Below are positions 1 through 12,300 of a stretch of 64,000 nucleotides of DNA, in pieces (the stretch's first letter is position 1; each line of letters opens with the position of its first letter). The notes under the pieces are model-generated. The model saw only the letters and a list, made by a program, of their open reading frames with translations. It was not told the DNA's origin and made no database searches. Origin of the DNA: Dastarcus helophoroides (taxonomy: Eukaryota > Arthropoda > Insecta > Coleoptera > Bothrideridae); assembly GCA_028583605.1 (NCBI GenBank), contig CM053328.1:10952782-11016781 (forward strand). The letters run 5' to 3'. The position numbers and the translations under genes were made by a program.

Positions 1-2110
1 CCATAGGGTTGGCATTTTAACTCTGCAAACTGGAAAGATATAAGAGATTTCTTTGCATCTTTCCAATGGCAAGAAGTCAGACAACCCTTCCTCAGTCGCC
101 AAATCTATCACTGAAACTATCCTGGTTGGTATAGAATGTTCAATTCCCCATTCCCAAAAGAAGCCTGCCTCTAGTAAACCTTGGTGGAACAAAAAATGTG
201 CTCGGGCTGTCTCCTGTGAAAATTGCGCATATGGTCGTTGGAGAAATAATCCCTCGGACCACCTATGTAAATGCACAAAATTTTTGTAAACAGGTTATTG
301 ACGAGGCAAAAAGTGATTTTGATCGTAAAATATACCAGATGCTTATCAACTGTCCGAACAGTTCTTTTTGGGGATTTGCAAAGGCGATTGGAAAGAATTT
401 TACATCTTCAAATTTTTCACCTTTACTCGATGACAACAATATTGCGACTACTTCCAAGGAAAAGGCTGACCTGCTAGCCTTAATGTTTGATGAAAATCCC
501 AACCTTGATTCTCGAAATGCAGAACCTCCTATTCTTTCTAAGGTTGGTATTTCGAAGCCTGAAATTGTTTTCAGACAACGCACAGTCACAAAGATTCTCC
601 TCGAGCTCGACACATCGAAGGCTTCTGGCCTTGATGATATCCCTGCTATTGTTCTTAAAAGTACGCTCCAGAGCTGACTCCTGTCCTAAGCAAATTGTTC
701 ACACTCTCTTGCAACAAATGTCTTTTCCCTAACATCTGGAAATCTGCTAGGGTGCAGCCTGTCCCTAAAAAGGAAAAAAGGAATCTGGCTAAAAACTATC
801 GCCCCATATCTTTGTTTCCCGTTATATCTAAAGTGATGGAAAAGGTTATCAACATCGAGATTCTCAAATATCTGAAGTAGGATAGAATTATCTCAGACAG
901 GCAATACGGTTTTGGACAGCAACGCTGAACTGGCGATCCACTGGCATATGTTACTCATATCTTAGCTGTGGAAAACATGGTGAAGCTAGGATTATGGCAT
1001 TGGATATCTCAAAGGTTTTCGACAGAATCTGGCACCGATTTCTTCTCGCCAAATTAATATCCTATGGTCTTCCTCCTAAACTCTGTTATTTGATATCCAG
1101 TTTTTACTCGGATGGAACTTTTCAGGTCGTCGTCGATGGCATCTCATCAGAGATTTCCTCTGCCAGAGACACTCCTGCAATTAATGCAGGGGTACCTCAG
1201 GGATCTGTCCTGTCTCCTACTATGTTTCTGTTCCACATAAATGATTTTTTAGCTTCAACTTCCAATCCAATATACAGTTACGCAGATGATACTAGCCTGG
1301 TGTCAACTTTTTTCTCATTATCCGCCGCAGCTTCAGATTTACAAAGGGAACAGCAGATACAGATGATTAATCGGGATCTCAAAATCATTTTGGAATGGGG
1401 TAAGAAAAGGGCCTAAAACTCAGGACGCGGTTTTCTCTAAGAAAACATCAAGGGATAATGCAACAAACATACTAATGGACGGTAAAATCCTCCCGATGGA
1501 ATTTAATCTCTCTATTCTAAGAGTGAATGCGAGCACTAACTTCTCTTGGGCCGATCATGTGCGCACCATTGCTGAATTCGCCTCTCAGAAGCTAGGCTTT
1601 CTTTTCTTACTTCACATCTAATCAGCTCCCCACATTATACAAAGCTCAAGTTAGGCCAACACTAGAATACTGTTTCATGTTTGCAGCTGAGCCACAAAGC
1701 ACATTTTAACTCTTTTGGATTCAATTCAAAGAAGAGCGATTTGCCTAATTGATGACGAGAGTTTGATTGATTCCCTTGAAACACTAGAGCACAGGCTGAT
1801 GATTGGTGATTTAACTCTTTTCTACAAGTACTTCCATGGAAGATGCTTATAGGAACTAATGGGATTTATCCTCCCAAGGGCAAGATTTTTGAGGCATGCA
1901 AGACAGTCGGAGACAGCAAATTCCTGTTCAGCTTGACACCGTGAGGACTTCTGTCTACGGAGACTATTTTTTTATAGAATTTCCAAGCTATGGAACTCAT
2001 TACTGAACAGAATTTTTCCGTAAACCTATCCAACCTATCCTTATTTAAGAAGACGGATAATTCCCATCTATCCTTGTTTCCGCATCCTACTCGTAGTGCT
2101 TTGAAGGCAT
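1..2110 (+). mobile_element. Degenerate non-LTR retrotransposon (LINE), reverse transcriptase copy 1
   Basis: Fragment of a LINE coding region, read on the plus strand but broken by frameshifts and stops. Nucleotides 994-1416 encode reverse transcriptase blocks: a DISKVFDRIW segment, then NAGVPQGSVLSP, then the catalytic SYADDTSL box. Upstream pieces (53-289, 198-677, 695-880) match the linker before the RT domain, including DIPAIVLKS and [10 protein letters not shown] better-preserved relative lies at 42225-44802 and aligns from its position near 42598, so this copy is cut by the window edge. The 3' end is near 2110, where a short A-rich tail follows. It belongs to the Jockey/CR1/I-like group by motif; the exact clade is not resolved. 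It is a dead copy, outside the alkaline phosphatase coding region and downstream of its stop. Confidence 0.85.
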
Positions 2111-2114
2111 ACTA

Positions 2115-3245
2115 GCGTTATCCTTTGCGAGTGAATTGAACATAAAAAAAAGTATGAAATTTTGGGAAATAAGTAGAAATATAGAGAAGATAGAAAATTA
2201 ATATTAAAAAAAAGTAAAAACAAAAAGTTGAAACCGAGAATTTTTGAAAACAAGAAAAAAGGGGCTAATGGAATTAATTTAAAAAAAATTAAACTGAAAA
2301 AAGATGTACTTTAAATCACAAAGAAAAGAATCGTATATCCAAAAGTAAAGCTGAAATTTTGTAGTAGCTAAAGTCAAACTTTAATAAAATAATAAGAGTA
2401 AACTTCTAATTTAAAGAAAAGAACAAAAAATAGTAAAAAGCGACCATAAAATATATTAAAAAAATCACGTAATTTTGAGAAAAAGTCGAATTTCGAGATG
2501 GAGGACGAAAGTTTAAAAAATTAAATATTGGATGTGGAAATTCAAAATATTGAGGAAAATTTGAAAGAGGAAATACTTGAAATTTGTTACAGAAACAAAT
2601 AAAAAATCTCGCATTTTTGTTGCAAATTCTAAAGTTTTTTTCTTAAAATTTCGAATTTACACTTTCAATTCTTATAAATTGGGATATTAAATATGAGATT
2701 TTGATTAAAAAAAAAGGAAAGATTCGGGATTCAAGTCGAAAATTAAAAACGTAAACAACTTTTTTGGAAAATAATAATTTGCAGATTATTCTATATTTCT
2801 AGAAAATGTCTTAGTGGCTAAAATAAAAGTCAAAATTTCAGAAGAGAAGGTGCAAATTAAAAGTGTATTTTGAACAAAAAAAAAAACGAAATTAAAATAA
2901 AATCCGAAATTTGTAAAAAATTATACATTATAAGATTTCTCGAAAATACAAAATTTTGAATCTAAATGCAAAATTCGGGAAACAGTAAAATTCAAGAAAA
3001 GTAAAATGTCAGTATGAAAACTTGAAATTTTTAGAAGAAAGATGAAATTTTGAAAATAAAATGGCAATTTAATTTAAAAAAAAATGTTCATAATTTTCAA
3101 ATAATTGGATCTAATCCAAAGAATTTGGGAAAATTTCACAATTATAATAAACATATTTTCATTAATCAGGTGGGCTTTTACAAAATAATATGTTCTGTTA
3201 AATTTACATGCATGAAAAATTTGAGAATCCCCCAATTGTTATAAT
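2115..3245. repeat. AT-rich cryptically simple repeat
   Basis: A-rich sequence made of shuffled blocks such as GAAATTTTGA, GTCGAAATTT and TTGAAAATA with no fixed period. No coding signal. The same kind of sequence recurs throughout the window, notably inside the alkaline phosphatase introns. Confidence 0.6.
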
Positions 3246-4017
3246 TATTTATTTAACGAAGTTTAACGATTTTTATGTGAATCGAACAGTAATATCATGT
3301 TTTGAAACTGATTTGTCATGCAGACGAAGTCGCCAGTAAATCGACAAGTCAATATTATAATATTTGCAAATTAAGAGTAGCAAAAAGCAAATAAATAAAT
3401 AAAACATTTTACGTTTACATATTTTTTAGCATTTTCAACATCGAGTCCTTACCGACGTTGTTGACAATCATGTCGTTGATCTATTTAATTACTTTCATGT
3501 CCTGGAATATCGCGAAAAGCCGGTGGAAAGCGTAACGCGAGAGCTTAATGGAGAAGCGTCTAGACTGATGCACAACTTCGCTGACAACTGAAGGGTTTCC
3601 CGAGTTTTCCGGGCAAAATGGGAATAAAAACCGCGCACATTCAGCCAACGACTGTCAACAATGCACATGTTGCTTTTTCCTTCAATCCAAATACACCCAT
3701 TGTACTGTAAAAATACCTATAAAATATGCTTGATCGTAGCAAGGTTTGAGAGTTCCAAATGTTATTTTGTTGAAAAAAAACTGTTACGATTTCATTTATG
3801 ACTATGACTTTTGCGGAAAAAAAACTGATGACGATAGGTAAGGTTTTGAGATGAAAAATCACACAGTTTAAGTCTCAAACAATAGAAAAATGTTTTAGTT
3901 TGCTGGATGCAGCGTGACTTCTCTTTTATTAGAATTCCTATAAATTCAAAGAAAATGGGTCATTGTTAAGAATGATCACTGCAACATTCGTTTCTAGTCA
4001 AATAATATCTTTTAATT
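3246..4017. other. Non-repetitive intergenic sequence
   Basis: Mixed-composition sequence downstream of the alkaline phosphatase stop. No conserved reading frame, repeat family or RNA gene was recognised here. The minus-strand frame at 3641-3862 has no recognisable domain. Confidence 0.4.
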
Positions 4018-4023
4018 TTTTAT
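4018..4023 (-). promoter_or_regulatory. Candidate polyadenylation signal of alkaline phosphatase
   Basis: AATAAA on the minus strand, about 53 nt after the alkaline phosphatase stop codon at 4078-4076. The spacing suits a short 3' UTR, but AT-rich sequence makes chance matches common. Confidence 0.35.
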
Positions 4024-4075
4024 TCTTTTAAAGCCTAAATTAAAAATAAATAAATCACAGAGATATTTTTATGTA

Positions 4076-4284
4076 TTAACTAATGTACTCTTTGTTGATA
4101 TCACATGCTGTAACTCCCTGACCCACACAGCTTGCAAAAGCCATAAGATGTGCGATAACATTCTCTTCCATGACACCCGAAAAAAGATGAGCCCAAGGTC
4201 CCTTCGCAAATATACCAACGTCATCCCCACCATGAGTTTCCTGCACCATGGGGGAATTCGAAGGAAATTCGTAGTTAACATCAT
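4076..4284 (-). CDS. ALP: Alkaline phosphatase exon 6 (terminal)
   Basis: Encodes the last 69 residues, including ETHGGDD, whose His is an active-site metal ligand, and [14 protein letters not shown]. Reading straight through from exon 5 meets an in-frame TAG. A 51-nt intron at 4335-4285 (GTAAGT...TTGCAG) removes it and restores the expected ISSDDM-NDVNYEF junction. Stop TAA at 4078-4076. Confidence 0.9.
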
Positions 4285-7200
4285 CTGCAACACATTTCCG
4301 TTCCATCTACTGTGATAAAACTAAAATTGACTTACTCATATCGTCCGAGGAGATATCGTGCCTTTCCCCATTCGCTCTAGGTTTTCTATATCCTGGACCA
4401 TTGGCATAAGTCAAAATTGACATCGGTAAGCTATCGGTGGCTTTTCCAGCGATGCCGAAGATGTTGCTACCCCTTTCGGGGTAGCCGCTGAAGCTCATGG
4501 TGTGCGCGTGATCCGATGTGACCACTATCAGAGTGTCTTCGCCGGTCATGCTTACGGCTTTGTCGATAGCTTTGGAAAATTCGGATGTTTCGTCTAGGGC
4601 CTTTTGCGCTTTGGTCTCGTGGTGGGCTGTGTCTATCCGACCACCTTCCACGAAAAGGAAATAACCTTCCTCACTTTGCGATAAGATTTCGATGGCTTTC
4701 TGAGTCATTTCTTCTAGAGACGGATCGGTGGTTTTGTTGCGATCCAGATTGTACTGCATGTGGCTTGATTCAAATAAACCTAGTAGGTATTCTATGTTGT
4801 TTTGGACGTTTAACAACTGGTCTCTATTCCAGACGTATTGAGCTGTTTTGTTGTCTTCCTTCTTTAGCTCCAGCCACTTGTCAATGAGGTTAGCTTTGTC
4901 CAATCTGCTTCCTTTTAATTCTTCTTCGTCTTTGTATTCTTTTGGTATGAATTCAGTTCGACCTCCACCCAAAATTACATTGAGTTTTTGGCCAGTGTGA
5001 CCAAAGATCAGTTGCTTGGCTATATCCCAGCAAACGTGCGGGTCTTCCTCTGATTCCACCACGTTGGCATCGCTTTCCCAATCCCTCTCAGCTGTATGGG
5101 CGTAGACACCTGCAATTGTTCAGATTATGTATATAATTTATATGTTTAATTTTTCGTGGATATATCCAATTTTTTTCTTAAAATATGTCCTTTAAAGCGA
5201 AAGCTCATTCACTGCCTTTTCTTTTTTCAAAACTTTTTCTTTTTCTCAAAATCTTGGTTTTTTTTTCCAAAATTGTTAACTATTTTCTCAACTTTTAAAG
5301 TTAAAACTCTTTTCTTTTCTCAAAATTTTTAACTTTTTTCTCAACTTTTGAAGTTAAAACTCAAAAGTTTTATCGATGTTTCATGGTTACGGTTTTTTTT
5401 TCAAAATTGTGAGGTTAAATTTAAAATTTTCCAAGTCGAAAATTTGAAGATTCTAAACTTCTAATTTTTCAAGCTTTTAATTCTTTTTTTAAAATTCCAA
5501 TTCAACTTGAAATTTTAACTTTTTTCCTAAAATTACGACTTAAATTTTAAAATAGACTTTTTATATTTATACAATTAGTCTTTGAATAATCTTTACTCCG
5601 ACTTTTTCTCAAGATTTTACATTTTTTTAAATTCTCCCTTAGAATTTTTTTCACACTAACCCACTTTTCTGAAAGTTATGACTTTAAGCTAAAACCGTTT
5701 AAAGTCAAATTCAAAAATTTTTGAATATATTTAGACGTTTTTCAAAATTTTGATTTTTTTCTTGAACTGTTCCACTAAAATGTAAAGCTTTTATTTTTTT
5801 ACTAAAGTCGTGACTAATAAGTTCAAAATCTGTATTTTGAAATTTTCTTTCTGGCAACTCTCACTTCTTTCTAAAAAATTTTGTTTTTATCGCAACATTT
5901 TCAGCGTTTATTTGGACGGCTTTTTGTGGAAAAGAAACCAAGCCACAAATTCTTAAGCATTAGATTTTTAGCATATAGTTCAGAAAAAGTCAGAATACTT
6001 GCTGTAAAAAGAATCTGGTCTCATTTTAAAACCTAGCATCATCTATTAACCACAGAGCTATACAACTGAATGACATTGGGCAGATAAAAATTACAGAAAG
6101 AACCAAAGTGCTTCGGTTTCTTTCTGCAAGACAAAAAGTTGATAATATGTTATTTTTTTCATAGTTGTACTGGAATAGGTCACCCTCTGGTTCAAGCGAT
6201 CAGTAGAAAATTTATATTTATCTAGGGGAACTTTTTGGAGAAGGAAGTTTCCATTTTTTCTTCAAAATTGGTTCTTTTTTGAAATTTCGACATATTCTCT
6301 AAATATCGACTTTTTTTCTCAAAATTCATATTTTTTCACAAAATTTGTCTTTTTCTTTTGCAATTTCGGATTTGATTTTACAATTTGGCTTCTACTTATC
6401 AAAATCTGGCTTGCTCAAAATTTGGAAATTTTATCTCTATATTTTTGTTATCTTTGGAACTCGCACCATTCTTCAAAATTCGACTTTTTCTAAAAATTTG
6501 GATTTTTGACATTTTAAACTATGAATTTTAATTTCTCGACTATTTTGACTGACTGTACAGTTAAAAATTTTAGTTCAATGTCGAAATTTGGATTAAACTC
6601 AACTCTTCAATTTTGCCTGAAGATTAACAAACCTAAAATTTCAATTTTTTTTCCAAAGATTTAGTCTGTGTCTAAGTTCAAATACTGATTTAAGTAGCAA
6701 AAAAAAAATTAATTTTAAGTAGCAATTCGTTTTTCTCGTTATTTTGATTTATTTTTAGAAATTTCGATATTTTCCTGATAACTTTGACTTTCTACTTGAA
6801 ACTAAAAATTAAAATGTTAATTTTAAAATCATTTTAAACTCTTTTCATTTTAATATGGAAATTCAAACTTTTAGTTGAAAATTTTAACTTTTTGTTATAA
6901 ATAACGTCTTTTCTCTCAAAGTTTTAACTTTAAACAATAATTTTGGATTTTTAACTTTACACGTTAAATCAAATATTTCATTGAAATTAGGATTTTAAAT
7001 ACATTAATTTTTTTCTCAATAGCTGAGCTTTTTTTTTAGAAAATTTTGGTTTTCACCTCATAATTTTGATCTTTTTTTTCGAAAATTCGACTTTTCCCTC
7101 AACTTTGTTCTCCCAAATATTAACTGTTATTTAAACATTTTAACTTTTTTTTTAAATTTAGATCTTTTAGTCGAAATTTAGATTTTGAATTTTTTCATCC

Positions 7201-9252
7201 ATATTTTATTGGCGTTTTTTTTCGCCATTTAGATTAGATTATGAACTCAAAATTTTAAGAACTCATTCAAAATTTGGATTTTAATTTAAAATGACTTCAT
7301 TCTTCATGGTAGACCCTTATTGACCGGAAATATTATGTTTTTTTTCAATGTATTTTACATTTCTTCGGCCCAGTTTGGAAATATTTAAATTTTTATGGTT
7401 TGTTGACAAACCATAAAAATTTAAATATTTTCAAACTGGGCCGAAGAAATGTTAAATAAATTGAAAAAAACTTAAAATGACTTCGGTCTGAAAGTTTCAA
7501 CTTTTTATGGAAATTTACACACGAAATTTTCAGTTTAAATGCAAATTGATTTTTTTTTCGAAACATCCATGTTTTCCTATAAACTTAGACCTTAGACAAA
7601 ATTTGTTGAAACTATTTCTCGGGTTTTGAGTTTCTTTCAAAAATTCATTGAAATATTGATTTTTTGTTTGTTTTCTACTAGATAATAATTAAGACGTTAA
7701 CGTGTTTTCTTAGTTGACAAAACTAAGTAAATAAACAAAATTAAAATAGACAATACTCTAACGGGAAGGAAAAAGCTTAAAAAACAGGAAAGCACCTGGT
7801 ACAGATAATATTCCAAATGAACTCCTCAAATATGGTGGCAAGGAATTCGCTAAGAATCTAACAACCCTATTCAATAAAATACTTAATATGAAGTATAACT
7901 TCACACGAATGGCACAAGACCATAACCATATGAGTCTTCAAAAAAGGCCAAAAGATAAATTCTGAAAACTAAAGAGGTATAAGCTTACCCTGTACAGCCA
8001 TGAAACTCTTTACCTTAAACTAGAGGGACACATCGAAAACAGAGATGAACAACAGAAGATTCAGGAGAAATAGGTCAACTACAGACGCCATATTCACATT
8101 AAGGCAACTAAAGGAAAAATCTATTGAGTACAACAAATCACTATATTCCTGCTTCATGGATCTGACAAAAGCATTCGACAAAGTACAGCTGAAAGATGTA
8201 ATGGACATATTAAAAGCGAAAAAATCATCGGAGATTGTCAATATAATTTATCAACTAAACACCAAGAACAGGACAGTTATCAGGGCCAGTAACCAAATAA
8301 CTCGCGAGATATCAACACCGGGAGGCATCAGACAAGGGGATAGCCTCAGCCCATTCCTATTCAACTTGATAATGAATAATATCATCGACAAAGTCACATC
8401 ATTGAACCTAGGATATAAACTACAACATAAACGCTTCAGTATATGTAGCGCTGATGACGCAACACTTATGGCAGAGACGGAAGACAACCTTCAAAGTCAG
8501 GTATTCTGCTTGTACCAAACAGAGCAGAAATACCACATGAAAATTTCAATAGAGAAAACAAAAACCATGACATATTCTAAAGACCCAGTGCAATGCAAAA
8601 TTGAAATTAGATGGAAGCAGCATAGAAGAAGTAGTGAATTTTAAATATCTAGGAACAGACGTGATAAGCCACCAAGATCCAACGCGAGAGCTAAGACCTC
8701 AAATAAACAAAGCAGCTATCATAGCAGGAGGCTTGAGATATGTCGTGTGGATACAACAAATACATGCGAAAGACTAGCAAGGTGAGAATATACAAGACAT
8801 GCGTGCGGTCCTATACTGATGTATGCAATCGAAACGAGAGCAGACACAAACAGAATCAAATCAATGCTGAGGACAGCAGAAATGAAAACGCTGACAGCAA
8901 TCACCGGGAAAACACTTAGAGACAGAGTTAGATCAGAAGAATATGCGGAGTAGACGATTTGGTAACATTGGGCAGACAAAGGAGACGGCAAGGGTATAAC
9001 CATGTGAGAAGAATGGAAGAAGTCAGAGTTGTTCGAAGGGCCCTGGAGGACACACCTATAGAACGTAGACCAAGAGGAAGAACACTGAAGAGATGGAAAG
9101 ACAACTGGCAATCCACATCTCAAGAAAACCAGAATGCCCGAATTTAAAGAAAAATAGACCAATAGGTCTTCCAAAAGAAGAAGAAGAATAGAAAAAAAAA
9201 GAAAAAGAAGAAGAAGAAGAAGAAGAAGAAGAAGAAGAAGAAGAAGAAGAAG

Positions 9253-9312
<60 letters not shown>

Positions 9313-12300
9313 AAGAAGAAGAAGGAGAAAAAGAAGAAAAAGAAGAAGAAGAATAAGGCGAAGAAGAAGACGAAGAAAAAGAAGAAGAAGAAGAAATTTG
9401 GTCATCAGAGTCTACAAACTCCATTCTGACTAATACTTACCTGCGGGAGATGCGTGAGTAACTCTGGTGGTGGTCACAATTCCAGTTTTCTTCCCCTGCA
9501 GTTGTGCCCAGTCTGCTATAGAGGACACCTGATTAGCTGGGTCTATCATAGCAGAACAATTTCTTCTTTCCACCGCAGCTGTCACTCCTATAGTTCCCAG
9601 ATTGCCTTTGACACCTCTCAGATAGGCGGTGGCTGTACACGCCGAATCTGGCACTTGCATATTGACGCAGTAAGTCTGCAATAAAATTCTTAATTTGGGA
9701 AATGTTCAATTTTAATAGATAAAGCATACTTTCGAAAAACCGGTGAAAGGGAACTTTTCAAAAGCTAATTTCTTTTCCTCCCCACCCATGTAGACTCTAG
9801 CGGCGGAAATGGTCGGTATTGACATTCCATCACCTAGGAATAATATGACATTCTTTGCAATTCCTGAAAGAGAAAATGAATAAATGCTAGCTTGTTAAAA
9901 CCAGGCAATTAACAGCATAAGAATTATGTATAAATGTGGAACAGTCAAATGGAATAGATTCAATATTTCACTTAGGGTAAAGACACACGAAGCGGTTTTC
10001 GCCGAGTCGGCGGCCGAGTCGGCACCAATTTGGAGCAAACACACGACTCGTCTTGAAAGCTGCCAACGCGCGCGGTGTAAGTGAAGATGTTGCCAGTTTT
10101 TCCTGAAGCAATGGATTCTGACGATGAATTAATAATTTTAAACCAATTTACGATATTGTCGTTTAAATAATAAAAAAAAGAAACTTCGTATGCGGAATAT
10201 CCAGTTGTTCAGAAACGCAAAAAAAAGTCAATTTTATGTTCTATTTATGAGGACAATTCAAACCGATGTCGCAAAATTTTTTAATTATTTACGTATGTCT
10301 TAAAATTCATTTAATGAATTAATGTGTTTGATAAAAGGGGACATATCTAAGCAAGATACAGTCATGAGACGTTTTCCAACTTGTAATAACCCCACACATT
10401 TAGTTATTCTATTGCTTTTTTTTAATTGAGCCTTTTCCCTGCAAAGTGACTATTCGTTATCTAAATTTATGCAGTGACTAAGAAGCACAAGGAATATTTA
10501 TTTCTCGTGTGAAAAAATCACAAAAATTGCACATAAGCAATATTTGACAACTATGCTTGATATTCACAGCTTAAAAACCGCTTGTCGTGTGAACACCACC
10601 GTAAAGCAGGTATAGACGATGGTACGCTTGAAGTCATAAAAACGCTAGCTGCGCCTCGTCCGGTCGAGGGTACGCTCGACACAGCCTCGGCGCGACGCTG
10701 CGTGTGTTCACTACCATAAAATCCCATGGAATCAGATGCCGAGTCGGCTGCCGAGTCGGCAGCCGACTCGGCGAAAACCGCTTCGTGTGTCTTTAGCCTA
10801 AGGCATATTGTACATATTTATGAAAAATCCCGAGACATGTCAATTTAAGATTATAAAATGATATCCTGTATCGTAAATTTCATCCCTAGATGCAACCCCC
10901 GTTGAGGTACCATTTCAACCCGTAATTTTTTTAATTGGAAGTAGGAGATTGGTACACCTCATTTAAAAGGCCTTTTCATTCTTTAATCAAAAATGTCATG
11001 TTTGCTACAATTTATTAAAAAAATAAACAATAAAAAAAGTAATTTCTCAAAATTAGAAAAAATTTTCTACAATAATAACTAATAGCGGCTCGCCAGTTCG
11101 TCCTCGATAATCATAAAGGGACCAAAACAATTTGTTTTTTAATTTTGTAAAGAAGGAAAAACGGAAAAACTTATTAACCTTATCACAGTCATTTGTACTT
11201 TTTGTAGAAAACATCGCAGTACCCTTCTAAAACTGTGAGAGAATCAAATAGTGGTCAATATCGTGCTTCAGTTATTTTTTGCACATTTTGAAAATTTATA
11301 ATGGGTCATTTAACAGAAGTGCATAAAATAATAATTTTACAAAAGATTTATGGAGATAGAGCAAGATGACAGGCCGAAGTCGCTCGTTTATTTCAACAAA
11401 AATTTCCTGATTTACCGCCTATATCCCAAGGTACAATTAGTAAAATCGAGAAGCATTTTCATGAACATGGACATGTACGAAAGCTAAAAAAAGAACCCTC
11501 CAATGCATTAACTAATGATACCAGATCTAACAAGATCGAAACCGGTATTTGGTTTCCAAACTTCGAATCAAACCTATTGGTCTGTGCATTAGAATCCCTG
11601 TCTTCTGGGAACTTTTTCCTAGATAGCAACCGCTTCGCTAGGTGGCAGTGTTTCAACTGTTGGTAGTTCAGCTACCTATGATTCACTATACACGCCTTGG
11701 AGGGTTGCATAAATTTGTAGTCTAGGTTGCATTCTACTTGCATAATTATACCAAATTGGAAATAATGAATGAGTTTCAAGAAAATTCACATTCTTCAAGT
11801 CGACAAGTAGTTGCAGTACTGAACGTTAATCAATCCTCGATTATTCGTGTACTGAAAGAAAATAAAATGCATTCTTAAATTGACCCAACTGATTGAGAGG
11901 TTAGTGATGACGATTTTTATAGAACTCATTTTTGTGACCAAATGATGCAAAGATTAGATAATAATATAATCCAAATAGAAAACATATTGTTTTCTGATGA
12001 CTCCACTTTTACTCTTCAGGGTCATGTAAATCATCAAAACTGTCGCTATTGGGCTACTGAAAATCTCCACTGGATGAGAGAATTGCATACACAGAACCCT
12101 GAAAAAGTTAATGCTTGGGCAGGGATTATTGGAGATCGTGTCATTAGTCCATTTTTCATTGATGGAAATTTAAATGAAGACAATTATTAAGCATTGCTCC
12201 AAAACAACAATGTACCAGCTTTGGTAAACTTATATCCAGCTTAAATCCACATGTTCCAGCTAATGTAATGTGGTTCCAGCAAGATGGAGCACCACCACAC

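Noticed and set aside
4585..4887. 100-codon plus-strand frame inside exon 5
   Set aside because: Antisense shadow of the alkaline phosphatase coding exon.
7286..7484. CRISPR-like or regularly spaced repeats
   Set aside because: Eukaryotic context and only inverted or doubly repeated units; no array of spaced direct repeats anywhere in the window.
8719..9424. Long minus-strand frames (228 and 122 codons) over the GAA repeat
   Set aside because: They are poly-Leu and poly-Ser translations of the microsatellite plus LINE antisense sequence, not genes.
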